A stretch of 64,000 nt of DNA from SKNW01 sp050485865 (GTDB taxonomy: Bacteria > Gemmatimonadota > Gemmatimonadetes > Longimicrobiales > Gaopeijiaceae). The notes below the pieces were generated by a model. It did no database searches. It was not told the DNA's origin and saw nothing but the letters and a program-made list of their open reading frames with translations. The translations under genes were made by a program, and so were the position numbers. The stretch spans positions 36,743-100,742 of the forward strand of contig JBJHCE010000002.1 of the NCBI GenBank assembly GCA_050485865.1, written 5' to 3'. Below are positions 17,406 to 27,003 of the stretch, piece by piece; within the stretch, counting starts at the first letter, position 1; each line of letters opens with the position of its first letter.

Positions 17406-18716
17406 TCAATGGGTCCCGGCGTGCTCCGGGACGTGCTCCCGCTCGAGCATTTCCGGCTCCCCCTTCGGCTGCCAGAGCTGGATCACCGGGAAGGTGGAGA
17501 GGAACCACCGCACCGAGAAGGCAAAGATCCCGAGGAACCCGAGCCCGATCAGTGGCTCCCAGAAGGTCAGCGTCGGGTCCCCCTCGGTGTGAAGCGACGG
17601 CGCGATCAGGAGCCACCGCTCGAGCCAGAGCCCCAGGAGGGCGATGGCCGCGATGGACCCGAGCCAGGTCGGGTTCATCTTGGGCTTCCGTCCCATCAGG
17701 AAGGCGAAGGGAATCACGAAGCAGAGCGCGATGACGAGGAGGGACAGGGGCCCCCACTCCGCCGTGGAGCGGTGGATGTACCACGCCTGCTCCCAGGGAA
17801 GCTTCCCGTACCACTGGACGATGTACTGCGACCAGAAGAGGTAGGCCCAGAAGATCGAGAATCCGAAGACCAGCTTGCCGAGGTCGTGCTTCTGCTGGGG
17901 CCCCATGTGCTCGTCGAAGTAGGGCTCCCGCCGCTTCAGGAGAACCATGGTGACCACGGTGACCGCGATCCCCCCCCAGAAGGCGGCCATGAAGTACCAC
18001 ACCGGGAAGAGCGTGGAGAACCAATGGGGCTCGAGCGACATGGCGAAGTCGATCACCAGGAAGCTCATGACCACCGCGTAGACCAGGGCGAGGGCCGGGG
18101 CCAGCACCTTGAGCTTCTGCCAGCTCCGCTCCTCCTCGGCCTCCTGGCCCAGCCAGTTGCCGGCGAGGCGTTCGCGCCAGGCCGCCCGGCTCGCCACCCC
18201 GCCCTCGTCTCCGGCCCGCTCCGGCCCCAGGTCCGGACGAAGTGCCCAGTACATGAAGATGAGGCTCGTGGTGAAGAGGACGGCGGGCCCGATCAGCGTC
18301 CGGGTGATCAGGAAGGGGATGTTGAGGTAGGCGGCCTTCAGCTGAACGATCTCGTCGTACGTCATCTTCTCGATCCACGGGAAGTAGTCTTCCCGGAGGC
18401 CCAGCATCGGCAGAAGAAGGAGGTACGACAGGGGGAGGAACGCCCCCATGGCGAGAGACAGGCGCCGCACGGACCAGTTCCACTTCGCCTTCGTGATCAC
18501 CGTTGCGGCGCAGAAGATGATGGCGCCCTGGGCGATCCCGGTGAAGAAGAGCCAGTTCGCCACGTACGCCTGCCACGCCCGGTTGGAGTCCGCGCCGAGG
18601 AGGGCGAAGAAGGCGATGGCGCCCACCGCGACGAAGGCGGCGAAGAGCAGCGTGGTTCCCCGGGCCGGGCTCAGGTACCGCGCCTCGATCCGCTCCGGAA
18701 CGTGAATGTCATGCAT
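17406..18716 (-). CDS. actF: Alternative complex III membrane subunit ActF (NrfD-like)
   Basis: A 436-residue integral membrane protein of the alternative complex III, the quinol:electron-acceptor oxidoreductase that replaces cytochrome bc1. About ten hydrophobic helices are visible and the protein has ActF landmarks such as NWLFFTGIAQGAIIFCAATVI and YFPWIEKMTYDEIVQLKAAYLN. The start is ATG 18716 (MHDIHVPERIEARYL), where ATGCATGA overlaps the actE stop by 8 bp. It is the last gene of the act operon, before the terminator at 17347-17382. Confidence 0.93.
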   Translation of the reverse strand: MHDIHVPERIEARYLSPARGTTLLFAAFVAVGAIAFFALLGADSNRAWQAYVANWLFFTGIAQGAIIFCAATVITKAKWNWSVRRLSLAMGAFLPLSYLLLLPMLGLREDYFPWIEKMTYDEIVQLKAAYLNIPFLITRTLIGPAVLFTTSLIFMYWALRPDLGPERAGDEGGVASRAAWRERLAGNWLGQEAEEERSWQKLKVLAPALALVYAVVMSFLVIDFAMSLEPHWFSTLFPVWYFMAAFWGGIAVTVVTMVLLKRREPYFDEHMGPQQKHDLGKLVFGFSIFWAYLFWSQYIVQWYGKLPWEQAWYIHRSTAEWGPLSLLVIALCFVIPFAFLMGRKPKMNPTWLGSIAAIALLGLWLERWLLIAPSLHTEGDPTLTFWEPLIGLGFLGIFAFSVRWFLSTFPVIQLWQPKGEPEMLEREHVPEHAGTH

Positions 18717-19374
18717 CGGGGGAGTCTCCCTCGGCACCGCCGGTCTGGGTCGGGCCCGCCCCCTGGAGCTGGCGGAGGTAGTTCACCACGTGCCAGCGAT
18801 CGAAGTGGGCGAGCTGGTGGCCGTAGGCGGGCATGGCGCCGCGCCCGACCCGGATGATCGAGTAGAGGTAGCCGTCGGAGAGGGCCCGGGCCTCGTCCGA
18901 AATGACCGAGCGCGGAGGAACCCCACGGGCCACCACGAGGCCCATCCCGCCGCCCTCGACGGAGTGACAGGGGGCGCAGGCGCGGTTGTAGAGGACCTCA
19001 CCGCGGGCCAGGGACTCGGCGTCCGCCGGTACCGGGTTCTCGAGCCCGGTGATGTGGGGAAACGCGTCCGGGTTCGCGATCGCCTGGAGGAGCTCGATGG
19101 GCGCCACCGGCGGGGGAGGCGCGACCCCCTCGCTCTGCCCCATCCCGAGCTCACCCCGGGCCGCAGGGAAGTTCCCCGCCGCGAAGGGAACGGTCCCCTC
19201 TGCCGGAAGCCGGGGGTGTTCGTAGGCGCCGATTGACGGCTGGTCCCGCATGGAGCGGCCGAAGACCGCCACCATGATGTCATCCATCGGCGTGCATCCG
19301 GCCCCGGTGAGGGCCACCAGCACGAGGGCGAACCAACTCCGGGATCGCACCGTTTCCACTCCTCGCTCAGCCAT
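18709..19374 (-). CDS. actE: Alternative complex III monoheme cytochrome c lipoprotein ActE
   Basis: A 221-residue membrane-anchored cytochrome c. It has a lipoprotein signal (lipobox TGAGC, Cys27), one heme-binding CAPCH motif after LARGEVLYNRA, and a likely methionine ligand in GAMPAYGHQL. It passes electrons out of alternative complex III. ATG 19374 was chosen because it gives a complete signal peptide and overlaps the actD stop by 8 bp; upstream open frame lies inside actD. Context within actABCDEF makes the call firm. Confidence 0.93.
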   Translation of the reverse strand: MAERGVETVRSRSWFALVLVALTGAGCTPMDDIMVAVFGRSMRDQPSIGAYEHPRLPAEGTVPFAAGNFPAARGELGMGQSEGVAPPPPVAPIELLQAIANPDAFPHITGLENPVPADAESLARGEVLYNRACAPCHSVEGGGMGLVVARGVPPRSVISDEARALSDGYLYSIIRVGRGAMPAYGHQLAHFDRWHVVNYLRQLQGAGPTQTGGAEGDSPDA

Positions 19375-19897
19375 GGGCCTTCCCCTCGGGATCGTCCTCG
19401 AGACGGGCCGGACCATTGGACTCCAGGATGCGCCGCGCCGCCTCGATCCGGTCGGGCGTCGCCGTGACGTAGACTCCGAATCGCCCGGCGGAAAACTCCG
19501 GGTCGTAGACCACCTGCTTGCGGATGTCCGGGATCCGCATGTTCCAGAAGACACCCACCACTGTGAAGAGCGCCCCGAAGAGGATCGTCATCTCGAAGGT
19601 GGGAATCACGTACGCCGGAATGGACAGGATCGGCTTTCCGCCCACGACGAGGGGCCAGTCCATCGAGGTGAACACGGTAAAGGCGAGCCCCGTGGCCATT
19701 CCGGTGAGCCCCCCCACCAGGGTGAAGAGGCGCACCGGACTCGCGCCGTACCCCAGGGCGTGCTCGATGTGGTGCTCCGGGAAGGGCGCAAACGCCGTGA
19801 TCTCCTCGAAGCCCTCGTCACGAAGGGCCTTGATCGTGTCGACGGTGGCGTCCAGGTAGTCGTAGGACGCGAGCACGCCGGTGCGACCGGTGCTCAT
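19367..19897 (-). CDS. actD: Alternative complex III subunit ActD (DUF3341)
   Basis: A 176-residue membrane subunit with two helices (residues ~58-85, LFTLVGGLTGMATGLAFTVF, and ~95-125, VIPTFEMTILFGALFTVVGVFWN). The N-terminus VLASYDYLDATVDTIKALRDEGF and the HHIEHALGYG segment are typical of the DUF3341/ActD family. The start ATG at 19897 overlaps the actC stop as ATGA, and the stop overlaps the start of actE. It has no cofactor motif. Confidence 0.92.
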   Translation of the reverse strand: MSTGRTGVLASYDYLDATVDTIKALRDEGFEEITAFAPFPEHHIEHALGYGASPVRLFTLVGGLTGMATGLAFTVFTSMDWPLVVGGKPILSIPAYVIPTFEMTILFGALFTVVGVFWNMRIPDIRKQVVYDPEFSAGRFGVYVTATPDRIEAARRILESNGPARLEDDPEGKAHG

Positions 19898-21279
19898 CGG
19901 GCCACCTCCTCGCGCTTCTTCGGCCGCATGGGCGGGGGGAGGACTTCCTTGATTTCGGCGATCGCCACCGGGGGAAGGAGCCGGATGAAGAGAAGGAACC
20001 AGAAGAAGAACCAGCCGAAGGTTCCGATCACGATTCCCATTTCCGTCACCGACGGGCGGTAGATCCCCCAGGCAAAGGGCATGAACTCGGTGGAGAGCGA
20101 GGTCACGATGATGACGTACCGCTCGAACCACATTCCGATGTTGATGAAGATCGAAAGCACGAAGAGGGCGGCGATGGAGTGCCGGACCCGCTTGAACCAG
20201 AGCATGATCGGGATGAGCCCGTTGCAGGTCAGCATGATCCACGCGGCCCACCAGTAGTGCCCGAAGAGCCGCTCCCAGAAGACCCGGCGCTCGGGGTCCT
20301 CACCCGAGTACCACGCCATGAAGAACTCGTTCAGGTAGGCGTAGAAGACGATGAGTCCGGTGACGAGACAGAGCTTTGCCATCGCGTCGAAGTGGCGCAC
20401 CGTCAGGTAGGCCTCGAGCCCGAAGAACTTCCGGATCGGGACCATCAGCGTGATCACCATGGCCACGCCGGAGAAGATGGCGCCGGCCACGAAGTAGGGC
20501 GCGAAGATCGTGGCGTGCCACCCCGGAACGATGGACATGGCGAAGTCCCACGACACCACCGAGTGCACCGAGAGCACGAGCGGCGTCGCGAGGGCGGCCA
20601 GGAAGAGGTACGCCTTCCCGAAGTGGTGCCACTGCCGGTCGGTACCCCGCCATCCGAAGGAGAGGATCTCGTAGAACTTCTGCCGGAGGGTCCCCTTCTT
20701 CGCCTGGTCCCGGGCTGCGGCGATGTCGGGAATGAGCCCCAGGATGAAGAAGAGGGACGAGACGGTGAAGTAGGTCGTCACCGCGAAGACGTCCCACACC
20801 AGCGGAGACCGGAAATTCGGCCAGAGCATCCGCTGGTTCGCGTACGGGAAAAGCCAGTAGGCGTGCCAGACCCGCCCGAGGTGGATGAGGGGATAGAGCC
20901 CCGCGGTCATCACCGCGAAGACCGTCATCGCCTCGGCGGCACGGTAGATGGACTGCCGCCACCGCGCCCGGAAGAGGAAGAGGATCGCCGAGATCAGCGT
21001 GCCCGAGTGGGCGATACCCACCCAGAAGACGAAGGTCGTGATGTACGCCCCCCAGCCCACGGGGGTGTTCAGCCCGGCCATGCCGATCCCGTTGATGATC
21101 TGGTTCCCCCAGGAGAAGGCGAGGAGCCCGATTCCGGCCAGTGAAAGGCCGAAGAGGATCCACCACCACTTCCCGGGGCGGGAGAGCATGGCGAGGATGT
21201 CGGTATTGACCGACCCGTACGTCCGTACGTCCGGGTGGGTCGCCGCGCCCCGCTCGACTGGTTCGGTTGCCGTCGCCAT
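19894..21279 (-). CDS. actC: Alternative complex III membrane subunit ActC (NrfD/PsrC-like)
   Basis: A 461-residue polytopic inner-membrane protein of the NrfD family; about ten helices are visible. It includes WWWILFGLSLAGIGLLAFSWG and WDFAMSIVPGWHATIFAPYFVAGAIFSG, typical of the quinol-binding core of alternative complex III. The long C-terminal part (FGWFFFWFLLFIRLLPPVAIAEIKEV) ends in a basic cytosolic tail. Start and stop overlap those of actB and actD by 1 and 4 bp, so the four genes are translated as a unit. Confidence 0.95.
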   Translation of the reverse strand: MATATEPVERGAATHPDVRTYGSVNTDILAMLSRPGKWWWILFGLSLAGIGLLAFSWGNQIINGIGMAGLNTPVGWGAYITTFVFWVGIAHSGTLISAILFLFRARWRQSIYRAAEAMTVFAVMTAGLYPLIHLGRVWHAYWLFPYANQRMLWPNFRSPLVWDVFAVTTYFTVSSLFFILGLIPDIAAARDQAKKGTLRQKFYEILSFGWRGTDRQWHHFGKAYLFLAALATPLVLSVHSVVSWDFAMSIVPGWHATIFAPYFVAGAIFSGVAMVITLMVPIRKFFGLEAYLTVRHFDAMAKLCLVTGLIVFYAYLNEFFMAWYSGEDPERRVFWERLFGHYWWAAWIMLTCNGLIPIMLWFKRVRHSIAALFVLSIFINIGMWFERYVIIVTSLSTEFMPFAWGIYRPSVTEMGIVIGTFGWFFFWFLLFIRLLPPVAIAEIKEVLPPPMRPKKREEVAR

Positions 21280-24200
21280 CAGACGTGGATGTCCTTGACC
21301 GGGTGGAAGGTCACCTTCCGGAGGTAGTTCACGGCCGGCTGGGTGTTGATGAGCACGTCCAGGACCCGGTAGGTCCGGTCGTTCTGCGACACCTGCGCCA
21401 CGCGGGACTCGGGGTCGCGGATGTTTCCGAAGACGATGGCCTCGGCCGGGCAGCTCTGCTGGCAGGCGGGGACCACGTCGCCCTCGCGGAGGTCACGCCC
21501 CTCGCCCACGGCCCGGTTCTCCGCCGAGCGGATCCGCTGCACGCAGAAGGAGCACTTCTCCATGACGCCCTCGGAGCGGACCGTGACGTCGGGGTTGTAC
21601 TGCCAGTTCAGGGGCTCGGGGACGTCGGAGTACCCGAACCAGTTGAAGACCCGGACCTTGTAGGGGCAGTTGTTCGCGCAGTACCGGGTTCCGACGCAGC
21701 GGTTGTAGATCTGGCCGTTCAGCCCGTCGGGGGTGTGGTACGCGGCGTAGACCGGGCAGACCGGCTCGCACGGAGCGTTTCCGCAGTGCTGGCAGAGCAT
21801 GGGGAGGAACCGGATGTCCACCGGCCCCGGCTGCGTGGCATCGACGGTCTCGTAGTACCGCTCGAGGCGGATCCACTGGAGGTCCCGCCCCATCATGACC
21901 TGGTCCTCGCCCGACACCGCGATGTTGTTCTCGGCCTGGCAGGCGGTGATGCACGCGGAGCAACCGGTGCACTTGTCCAGGTCAATGGCCATGGCCCAGC
22001 GGGCGTTGTTGGCCGGGTCGTAGTCGCCGTAGCGGGCGCCCTCCAGCGGGAAATCCTCGGGCCGCCCGTCGGTGGGCACCGGCACGAAGCCCCCGTAGGC
22101 CTGCAGCTCCCGGAGCTGCCCGTAGCTTCCCTGGTGCTCGCCCAGGTGGTCCAGCTCGGAGAGCTGCACCGCCGGGGTGATGGGGCGGTCGAAGGTCTGG
22201 GACTCGCCCTCGATGGTGGCCAGGCGCCGATGCCGTCCCGTGGGCTCCACCCCTACCCGGGTCGCCAGGTGGACCAGGGCACCGGAAACCGTCTCGGCCT
22301 CGGCGGGGAGAAGGACCATCGGGTTCACGCCACGCCCGTCCGCCCAGCGGCCGGTGTTCTCGTGGCCGCCACCCATGGCGATCGCCACCGTGTCGGCCCG
22401 GATCCCGGGGTAGGTCCAGAGGGGAAGCTCCACTTCGCCATGGGGCGAGGCGACCCGGACAATGTCGCCCTTCCGGAGCCCCCGCTCCCGGGCCGTGTCC
22501 GGGTGCATCTCCACCCAGGAGTGCCAGGTGATCTTGGCAACCGGGTCCGGGAGCTCCTGGAGCCAGGTCCGGTTGGCCCCCCGCCCGTCGGCGAAGCGGG
22601 ACGACGGATACACGACCAGCGTCAGCCCGTCCGGGTCGCCGTCGAGGGCGGGCGGATCGAAGGCCAGCGCCCGGTCCGGCGCCTGGAGGGAGGCCTCGGC
22701 GGTGGGCGTCGCCGGAAGCTCGACCACGCCGCTCCGGAGCGCCTCGCGCCAGAAGTCGCTGAAGCTCCCCCCCGGCGATCCGGCGGCGGCATGACGCTCG
22801 CTCCAGCGGTTGCGGAGGTAGTCGTGGAAGGTCTCGGCCCCGAAGTCCTGGCCGATCCGGCGCCCGGCGGCGAGGAGCATGTCACCGGCGGAGCGGGAAT
22901 CGAAGTGGGGCACGGGCCGCATGGCAGGCTGCTGCACCGCCCAGAGCCCCGGGCGGGGGCTCGAATCGCCCCAGCTCTCCAGCGCGTGACGGTCGGGAAG
23001 GACCAGGTCGGCCAGCGCCGCCGTCTCGTTCATCTGCGGGGTGATGACCACGGTGAACGGAACCTGCCCGAACGCCTCCCGGAATCCCGCCGCCGGCGGC
23101 AGGGTGTATGCCGGGTTCGTGCCGTGCACCACGACCGCCCTGACGCTCCCCCCGGCCATGTCCCGGATCGCGTCCACCAGGCCGGCGAAGGGCGTCGTGG
23201 GGATCCCCTGCACCGGGGCGGCGAAACGCACGGTCCGGCCGACGGCGCCCGAGACCGCGTTCAGCAAGAGGACCGCCAGGTTCGCCGCCGTGGCGCCCCG
23301 GTGCTGCCCCGCGACCCCCGGCCCGAGGACCAGGGGAGACGCCGCACTCGCCAGCGCCTCGGCCAGCGACTCCAGGGTTTCGGCGGGTACACCCGCCGCT
23401 TCCGCCGCCGCACCCAGGTCGGCGGTGGCCAGGAGATCGCCGTAGGGGCCGGCATCTCCGCCCCGCCGGGCCACCGCTCCGGCCAGCGCCAGCGCCACCG
23501 TCCCCTCGGAGCCGGGGCGGATGGGGTACCACTCGTCGGCGTTCTGTCCGGTCAGCGAGAGCCTGGAACCCAGGAAGACGAAACGCGCCTTCTCGCCGTC
23601 CTCGGAGACCCCGGACGTCCGGGCGAAGCCTCGGGCGTGCTCCACCGGCGACCCCCAGGTCTCCAGGAAGTCCGCCCCGAACGACACGACCAGGTCCGCC
23701 GACTCGAAGTCGAAGTGGGGAAGCTCGTCGCGCCCGAACGCCAGGCGCGCGGCCTCCCGAAGGGGTGCCTCCGAAAGCGCCTCGTACGTGACCCTCCGCC
23801 CCCCGAGGGCATCCGCCACCCGGTCCACGAGCTCCCCGAGAGTCGGCCCCGTGTGTCCCGTCAGGAAGAGGCTTCCCGAGCCGGCATCCTGGAGCCCGGT
23901 GGCGAGGAGCGCCTCCGCATCCTCCCAGGAGATCGGCTCGAACCCGTCGCCGCTCCGACGCATCGGCTGCGCCAGCCGGTCGGGGTCATAGAGCCCCTGG
24001 AGGGACGCGTGCCCCCGGGCGCAGAGCGCGCCCCCGGAAACCGGGTGGTTCGGGTTCCCCTCGAGCTTGATCGCCCGCCCGTCCATCGTCTTGACCCAGG
24101 CGCCGCACCCGGCGGAGCACTCGCCGCACACGGTGGCGTACCAGGTGGCCACGCCCGGGGTGATCTCCTCCGGGGGCACCACGTAGGGAATGAGCTTGCT

Positions 24201-24293
24201 CACCTTGTCGGTGGAGCAGCCCACGAGCCCGGCCCCGGCCCCGCTCACGCCGAGAACCTTCAGGAAATCACGCCGCTTGATGCCTTCACTCAT
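21279..24293 (-). CDS. actB: Alternative complex III iron-sulfur subunit ActB (molybdopterin-oxidoreductase-like plus ferredoxin domain)
   Basis: A 1004-residue periplasmic subunit. A twin-arginine signal (RRDFLKVLGVSGAG) opens the protein, followed by a CGECSAGCG cluster site and a molybdopterin-oxidoreductase-type domain up to residue ~720. The C-terminal ferredoxin-like domain contains DLDKCTGCSACITACQ, LCQHCGNAPCEPVCPVYA, RYCANNCPYKVRVFNWFG and KCSFCVQR, enough cysteines for several iron-sulfur clusters. This fused layout is the ActB hallmark. Export needs the Tat system, one subunit gene of which lies at 13783. A 90-bp gap separates it from actA. Confidence 0.96.
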   Translation of the reverse strand: MSEGIKRRDFLKVLGVSGAGAGLVGCSTDKVSKLIPYVVPPEEITPGVATWYATVCGECSAGCGAWVKTMDGRAIKLEGNPNHPVSGGALCARGHASLQGLYDPDRLAQPMRRSGDGFEPISWEDAEALLATGLQDAGSGSLFLTGHTGPTLGELVDRVADALGGRRVTYEALSEAPLREAARLAFGRDELPHFDFESADLVVSFGADFLETWGSPVEHARGFARTSGVSEDGEKARFVFLGSRLSLTGQNADEWYPIRPGSEGTVALALAGAVARRGGDAGPYGDLLATADLGAAAEAAGVPAETLESLAEALASAASPLVLGPGVAGQHRGATAANLAVLLLNAVSGAVGRTVRFAAPVQGIPTTPFAGLVDAIRDMAGGSVRAVVVHGTNPAYTLPPAAGFREAFGQVPFTVVITPQMNETAALADLVLPDRHALESWGDSSPRPGLWAVQQPAMRPVPHFDSRSAGDMLLAAGRRIGQDFGAETFHDYLRNRWSERHAAAGSPGGSFSDFWREALRSGVVELPATPTAEASLQAPDRALAFDPPALDGDPDGLTLVVYPSSRFADGRGANRTWLQELPDPVAKITWHSWVEMHPDTARERGLRKGDIVRVASPHGEVELPLWTYPGIRADTVAIAMGGGHENTGRWADGRGVNPMVLLPAEAETVSGALVHLATRVGVEPTGRHRRLATIEGESQTFDRPITPAVQLSELDHLGEHQGSYGQLRELQAYGGFVPVPTDGRPEDFPLEGARYGDYDPANNARWAMAIDLDKCTGCSACITACQAENNIAVSGEDQVMMGRDLQWIRLERYYETVDATQPGPVDIRFLPMLCQHCGNAPCEPVCPVYAAYHTPDGLNGQIYNRCVGTRYCANNCPYKVRVFNWFGYSDVPEPLNWQYNPDVTVRSEGVMEKCSFCVQRIRSAENRAVGEGRDLREGDVVPACQQSCPAEAIVFGNIRDPESRVAQVSQNDRTYRVLDVLINTQPAVNYLRKVTFHPVKDIHV

Positions 24294-24383
24294 GGAGTGT
24301 CTCTCGATCTTCCGTGGTCCGGATCAGGTGCCGGCACGCGTCCGGCCCGGGAAGCGCAGCACGCATCCGGGCCGGTCATCGGG

Positions 24384-24959
24384 TCAGTAGTGGCAGATGG
24401 TGCAGTCCCGCGATGCACCCATCTCGAGGTGACAGGTCAGACACCAGCCCATCGTGAGGGGCTGCTCCACGCGCTGGATCACCCCCATTTCCTGCACGGG
24501 GCCGTGACATGCCGTGCAGTCCACCCCGGCGGTGATGTGCCGCATGTGGGGGAACTGCACGTGGTCCGCCACCTTGTAGATCCGGTTCCAGGGAATGGGC
24601 TCCCCGCGCTCCCAGAAGCCCACGACCTTGGCGATCTCGGGTGACCCCTGGTCGTCCGGCCCCACTCCGCGGACCCACGCATGGCATCCCATGCAGGTCG
24701 CCACCGGGGGAATTCCGGCGGAAGAGGCCCGTTCGGCGGAGAAGTGGCAGTACATGCAGTCGATCTGGTACTGCCCCTCCCCGCTTCCGGCGTGCACGTT
24801 GTGGGGGAAGGCAACGGGCTGCCCCTCCGGCCCATAGGGAACGTCGGCCGAGTACGCATCGGGCGACGTGGCATCCTGACCGCGGACGGTCACGAACGCG
24901 GCCGTGACCACGGCCACGAGGACCATGGCCAGCGCGAGGATCCACTGCTTCTTGATCAC
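24384..24959 (-). CDS. actA: Alternative complex III pentaheme cytochrome c ActA
   Basis: A 191-residue periplasmic cytochrome anchored by one N-terminal helix (residues ~6-25). Five heme-binding motifs are present: CMYCH, CMGCH, CTACH, CLTCH and CTICH, the last at the very C-terminus. Five hemes is the number known for ActA. The start is GTG 24959 (MIKKQWIL), with GAGAG upstream. It is the first gene of the operon, under the promoter at 25021-25050. Confidence 0.95.
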   Translation of the reverse strand: MIKKQWILALAMVLVAVVTAAFVTVRGQDATSPDAYSADVPYGPEGQPVAFPHNVHAGSGEGQYQIDCMYCHFSAERASSAGIPPVATCMGCHAWVRGVGPDDQGSPEIAKVVGFWERGEPIPWNRIYKVADHVQFPHMRHITAGVDCTACHGPVQEMGVIQRVEQPLTMGWCLTCHLEMGASRDCTICHY

Positions 24960-25020
24960 CGGTAACTCTCGATGGAAAGCCAGAGGGGAAGCGGGAGGGA
25001 ACCCGGAATCGGGCGCGGGG

Positions 25021-25050
25021 AACTTACCGGGGCGAGCGAGTTCCTGTCAA
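25021..25050 (-). promoter_or_regulatory. Candidate sigma-70-type promoter of the act operon
   Basis: The minus strand has a perfect TTGACA (25050-25045), an 18-nt spacer and TAAGTT (25026-25021). The -10 box is weak (the first two and last positions fit). Predicted start near 25014 gives a ~55-nt leader before the actA GTG. It lies in the 173-bp divergent gap with the DUF432-like gene. Confidence 0.5.
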
Positions 25051-25132
25051 CGGCGATGCGGTCTCCCGCGCCGCCCACCCGCGCCCCGCACGCCCCGTTG
25101 TACTCCCGACCATTCCGTCCCACATTCCCCCC

Positions 25133-25975
25133 ATGAGCGACTCTGAAGACTCCGGACCCCTCGCACCCCCATGGGGCCCCGTCGAGCTCGAACCCGACCG
25201 CCCCGTGGGGCGCCGGATCGGCCCCCGCGACGTCTGGTTCCTCTTCCGGGAGGGCGAGATCCGCCTCGCGGACCGCCCCGCCGAAGGAGACGGGCGAGGG
25301 GAACCCCCGGACGCCCCGGACGATCCCTCGGCCTGGTCCCGCTGGGCCGTCCCGGCACCCAAGGGCCAGGGAATCAGGGACTTGCGCTCCGCCCGGGTGA
25401 CCCTCCGCCCCGCCGTGCCCGACCGTCCGCTCATCGTCCAGCCCGAGGTCCCCTTCGCCCTCCTCCCCGGCGCGGAAGCGCGCGTCTTCGTGCGCATCCC
25501 CCTCCTGATCCGCGTCGAGGCCGAGCGCCCCACGGGCGACGCCATTCTCCTCCGCACGATCCCCACCCTCGAGCTCTCCGACACCTGGTGGGGGGGCTTC
25601 GTGGACGGCGACCTCTGCTACTGGCTCCCCACCACCGCCCGCCGCGAGGTCACCCGCTCCCTCCTCGAGCCCCACCTCCTGGTCTGTCCCCTGCGCATGG
25701 TGAACGAGTCGGGCACGGACCTGAAGGTGGAAAAGCTCTCCTTCCGGGTGGAGCACCTCTCCCTCTTCGCCGACCCCCCGGGGTTCTGGGCCGACGAGTC
25801 CCGGGTGCGCTACCAGGGCGAGACCGAGGGGAGCCAGATCGACATGACCGGGCGCCCCCCCGAGGAGGCGCGCTCCGCCACCCTGGTCTCGGCCCCCCCG
25901 GCCCCGGTGCGGGGGCTCCGGGCGCTCACCTTCCACCGCCTCCGTCACTTCCCCGGCTTCGGGTGGAGCGCATGA
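25133..25975 (+). CDS. DUF432-like protein encoded next to an MscS channel
   Basis: A 280-residue soluble protein without signal peptide or membrane helix. The N-terminal part is proline- and charge-rich; the C-terminal two thirds contain PFALLPGAEARVFVRIPLLIRVEA, LELSDTWWGGFVDGDLCYWLP and CPLRMVNESGTDLKVEKLSFRVEHLSLF. These features and the coupling to an MscS gene fit the DUF432 family, known mainly from archaea and some bacteria and often beside small mechanosensitive channels. Its role is unknown; a channel-regulating partner is inference. Its stop overlaps the MscS start as ATGA. Confidence 0.65.
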   Translation: MSDSEDSGPLAPPWGPVELEPDRPVGRRIGPRDVWFLFREGEIRLADRPAEGDGRGEPPDAPDDPSAWSRWAVPAPKGQGIRDLRSARVTLRPAVPDRPLIVQPEVPFALLPGAEARVFVRIPLLIRVEAERPTGDAILLRTIPTLELSDTWWGGFVDGDLCYWLPTTARREVTRSLLEPHLLVCPLRMVNESGTDLKVEKLSFRVEHLSLFADPPGFWADESRVRYQGETEGSQIDMTGRPPEEARSATLVSAPPAPVRGLRALTFHRLRHFPGFGWSA

Positions 25976-27003
25976 CCACCTCCGCCCTCCTCCCCACCCT
26001 CCTCCTGGCACTCCTCCAGGACGCCGCCCCCCCCGACGCCGCCCCCCTCATCCGCTTCGACCTGGTCGACGCCATCCGCGCCGCCCTCTGGGTCTTCGTC
26101 GGAATTCCCCTCCTCATGGGGATCGTCCGATGGGTGAAGCGCTGGGTCACGAAGCAGTACTCGGCACAGCAGGCCCTCCTCGTCGGCAAGGTGGTCCTCT
26201 ACCCGGGGATGATCCTCATCCTCGTGATGACGCTGTCGGAGCTGGGCTTCCAGCTCACCCCCCTCCTGGGCGCGGCGGGGATCGTGGGGATCGCGGTGGG
26301 CTTCGCATCCCAGACCTCGGTCTCGAACGTCATTTCCGGCTTCTTCCTCATCGGCGAGAAGCCCTTCGAGGTGGACGACGTGATCCAGGTGGGCGACACC
26401 GTGGGCCGCGTCCTTTCCATCGACACCCTGTCGGTCAAGCTCCGCACCTTCGACAACCGCTTCATCCGCATTCCGAACGAGACGATCGTGAAGAGCCAGG
26501 TCACCACCGTGACCCGCTTCCCGATCCGCCGCCTCGACGTGAACGTGGGGGTGGCCTACAAGGAGCACATCCCCCGGGTGCGCGAGATCCTCCTCGACGT
26601 GGCCCGGGCGAACCCCCGCGCGCTCATGGAGCCCGAGCCCACCGTCTTCTTCGACGGATACGGCGACTCCTCCCTGGACCTCCGCCTCGCCATCTGGACC
26701 GTGCGGGAGAACTTCTTCACCCTCAAGAACACGATCCTGGAAGAGATCAAGGCGCGCTTCGACGCCGAGGGGATCGAGATTCCCTTCCCGCACCGGTCGC
26801 TCTATGCCGGCGAGGCCACGGACCCCTTCCCGATTCGCCTCGTCTCCGATTTCCCCGCCTCTTCCGAGGATCCGGGGGAGGGAGATGCCACCGGGCAGGC
26901 TCCAGGAGGCGCCGACCCCGGCGGGGGTCCACCCGGGACTCCGTCCGCCACCGAGGCACCGCCCCCGACCCCCGCCGATCCCCTCGAGGATGAACCGCGA
27001 TGA
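25972..27003 (+). CDS. mscS: Small-conductance mechanosensitive channel, MscS family
   Basis: A 343-residue inner-membrane channel opened by membrane tension. After a hydrophobic N-terminus come two helices (residues ~29-50 and ~62-86), then the pore helix and beta domain: LLGAAGIVGIAVGFASQTSVSNVISG, FLIGEKPFEVDDVIQVGD, VKLRTFDNRFIRIPNETIVKS, each typical of MscS. The C-terminus is a low-complexity Gly/Pro/Asp tail of ~60 residues. ATG 25972 was chosen because it overlaps the DUF432-like stop; the frame stays open further upstream, but only as a shadow of that gene. Confidence 0.93.
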   Translation: MTTSALLPTLLLALLQDAAPPDAAPLIRFDLVDAIRAALWVFVGIPLLMGIVRWVKRWVTKQYSAQQALLVGKVVLYPGMILILVMTLSELGFQLTPLLGAAGIVGIAVGFASQTSVSNVISGFFLIGEKPFEVDDVIQVGDTVGRVLSIDTLSVKLRTFDNRFIRIPNETIVKSQVTTVTRFPIRRLDVNVGVAYKEHIPRVREILLDVARANPRALMEPEPTVFFDGYGDSSLDLRLAIWTVRENFFTLKNTILEEIKARFDAEGIEIPFPHRSLYAGEATDPFPIRLVSDFPASSEDPGEGDATGQAPGGADPGGGPPGTPSATEAPPPTPADPLEDEPR

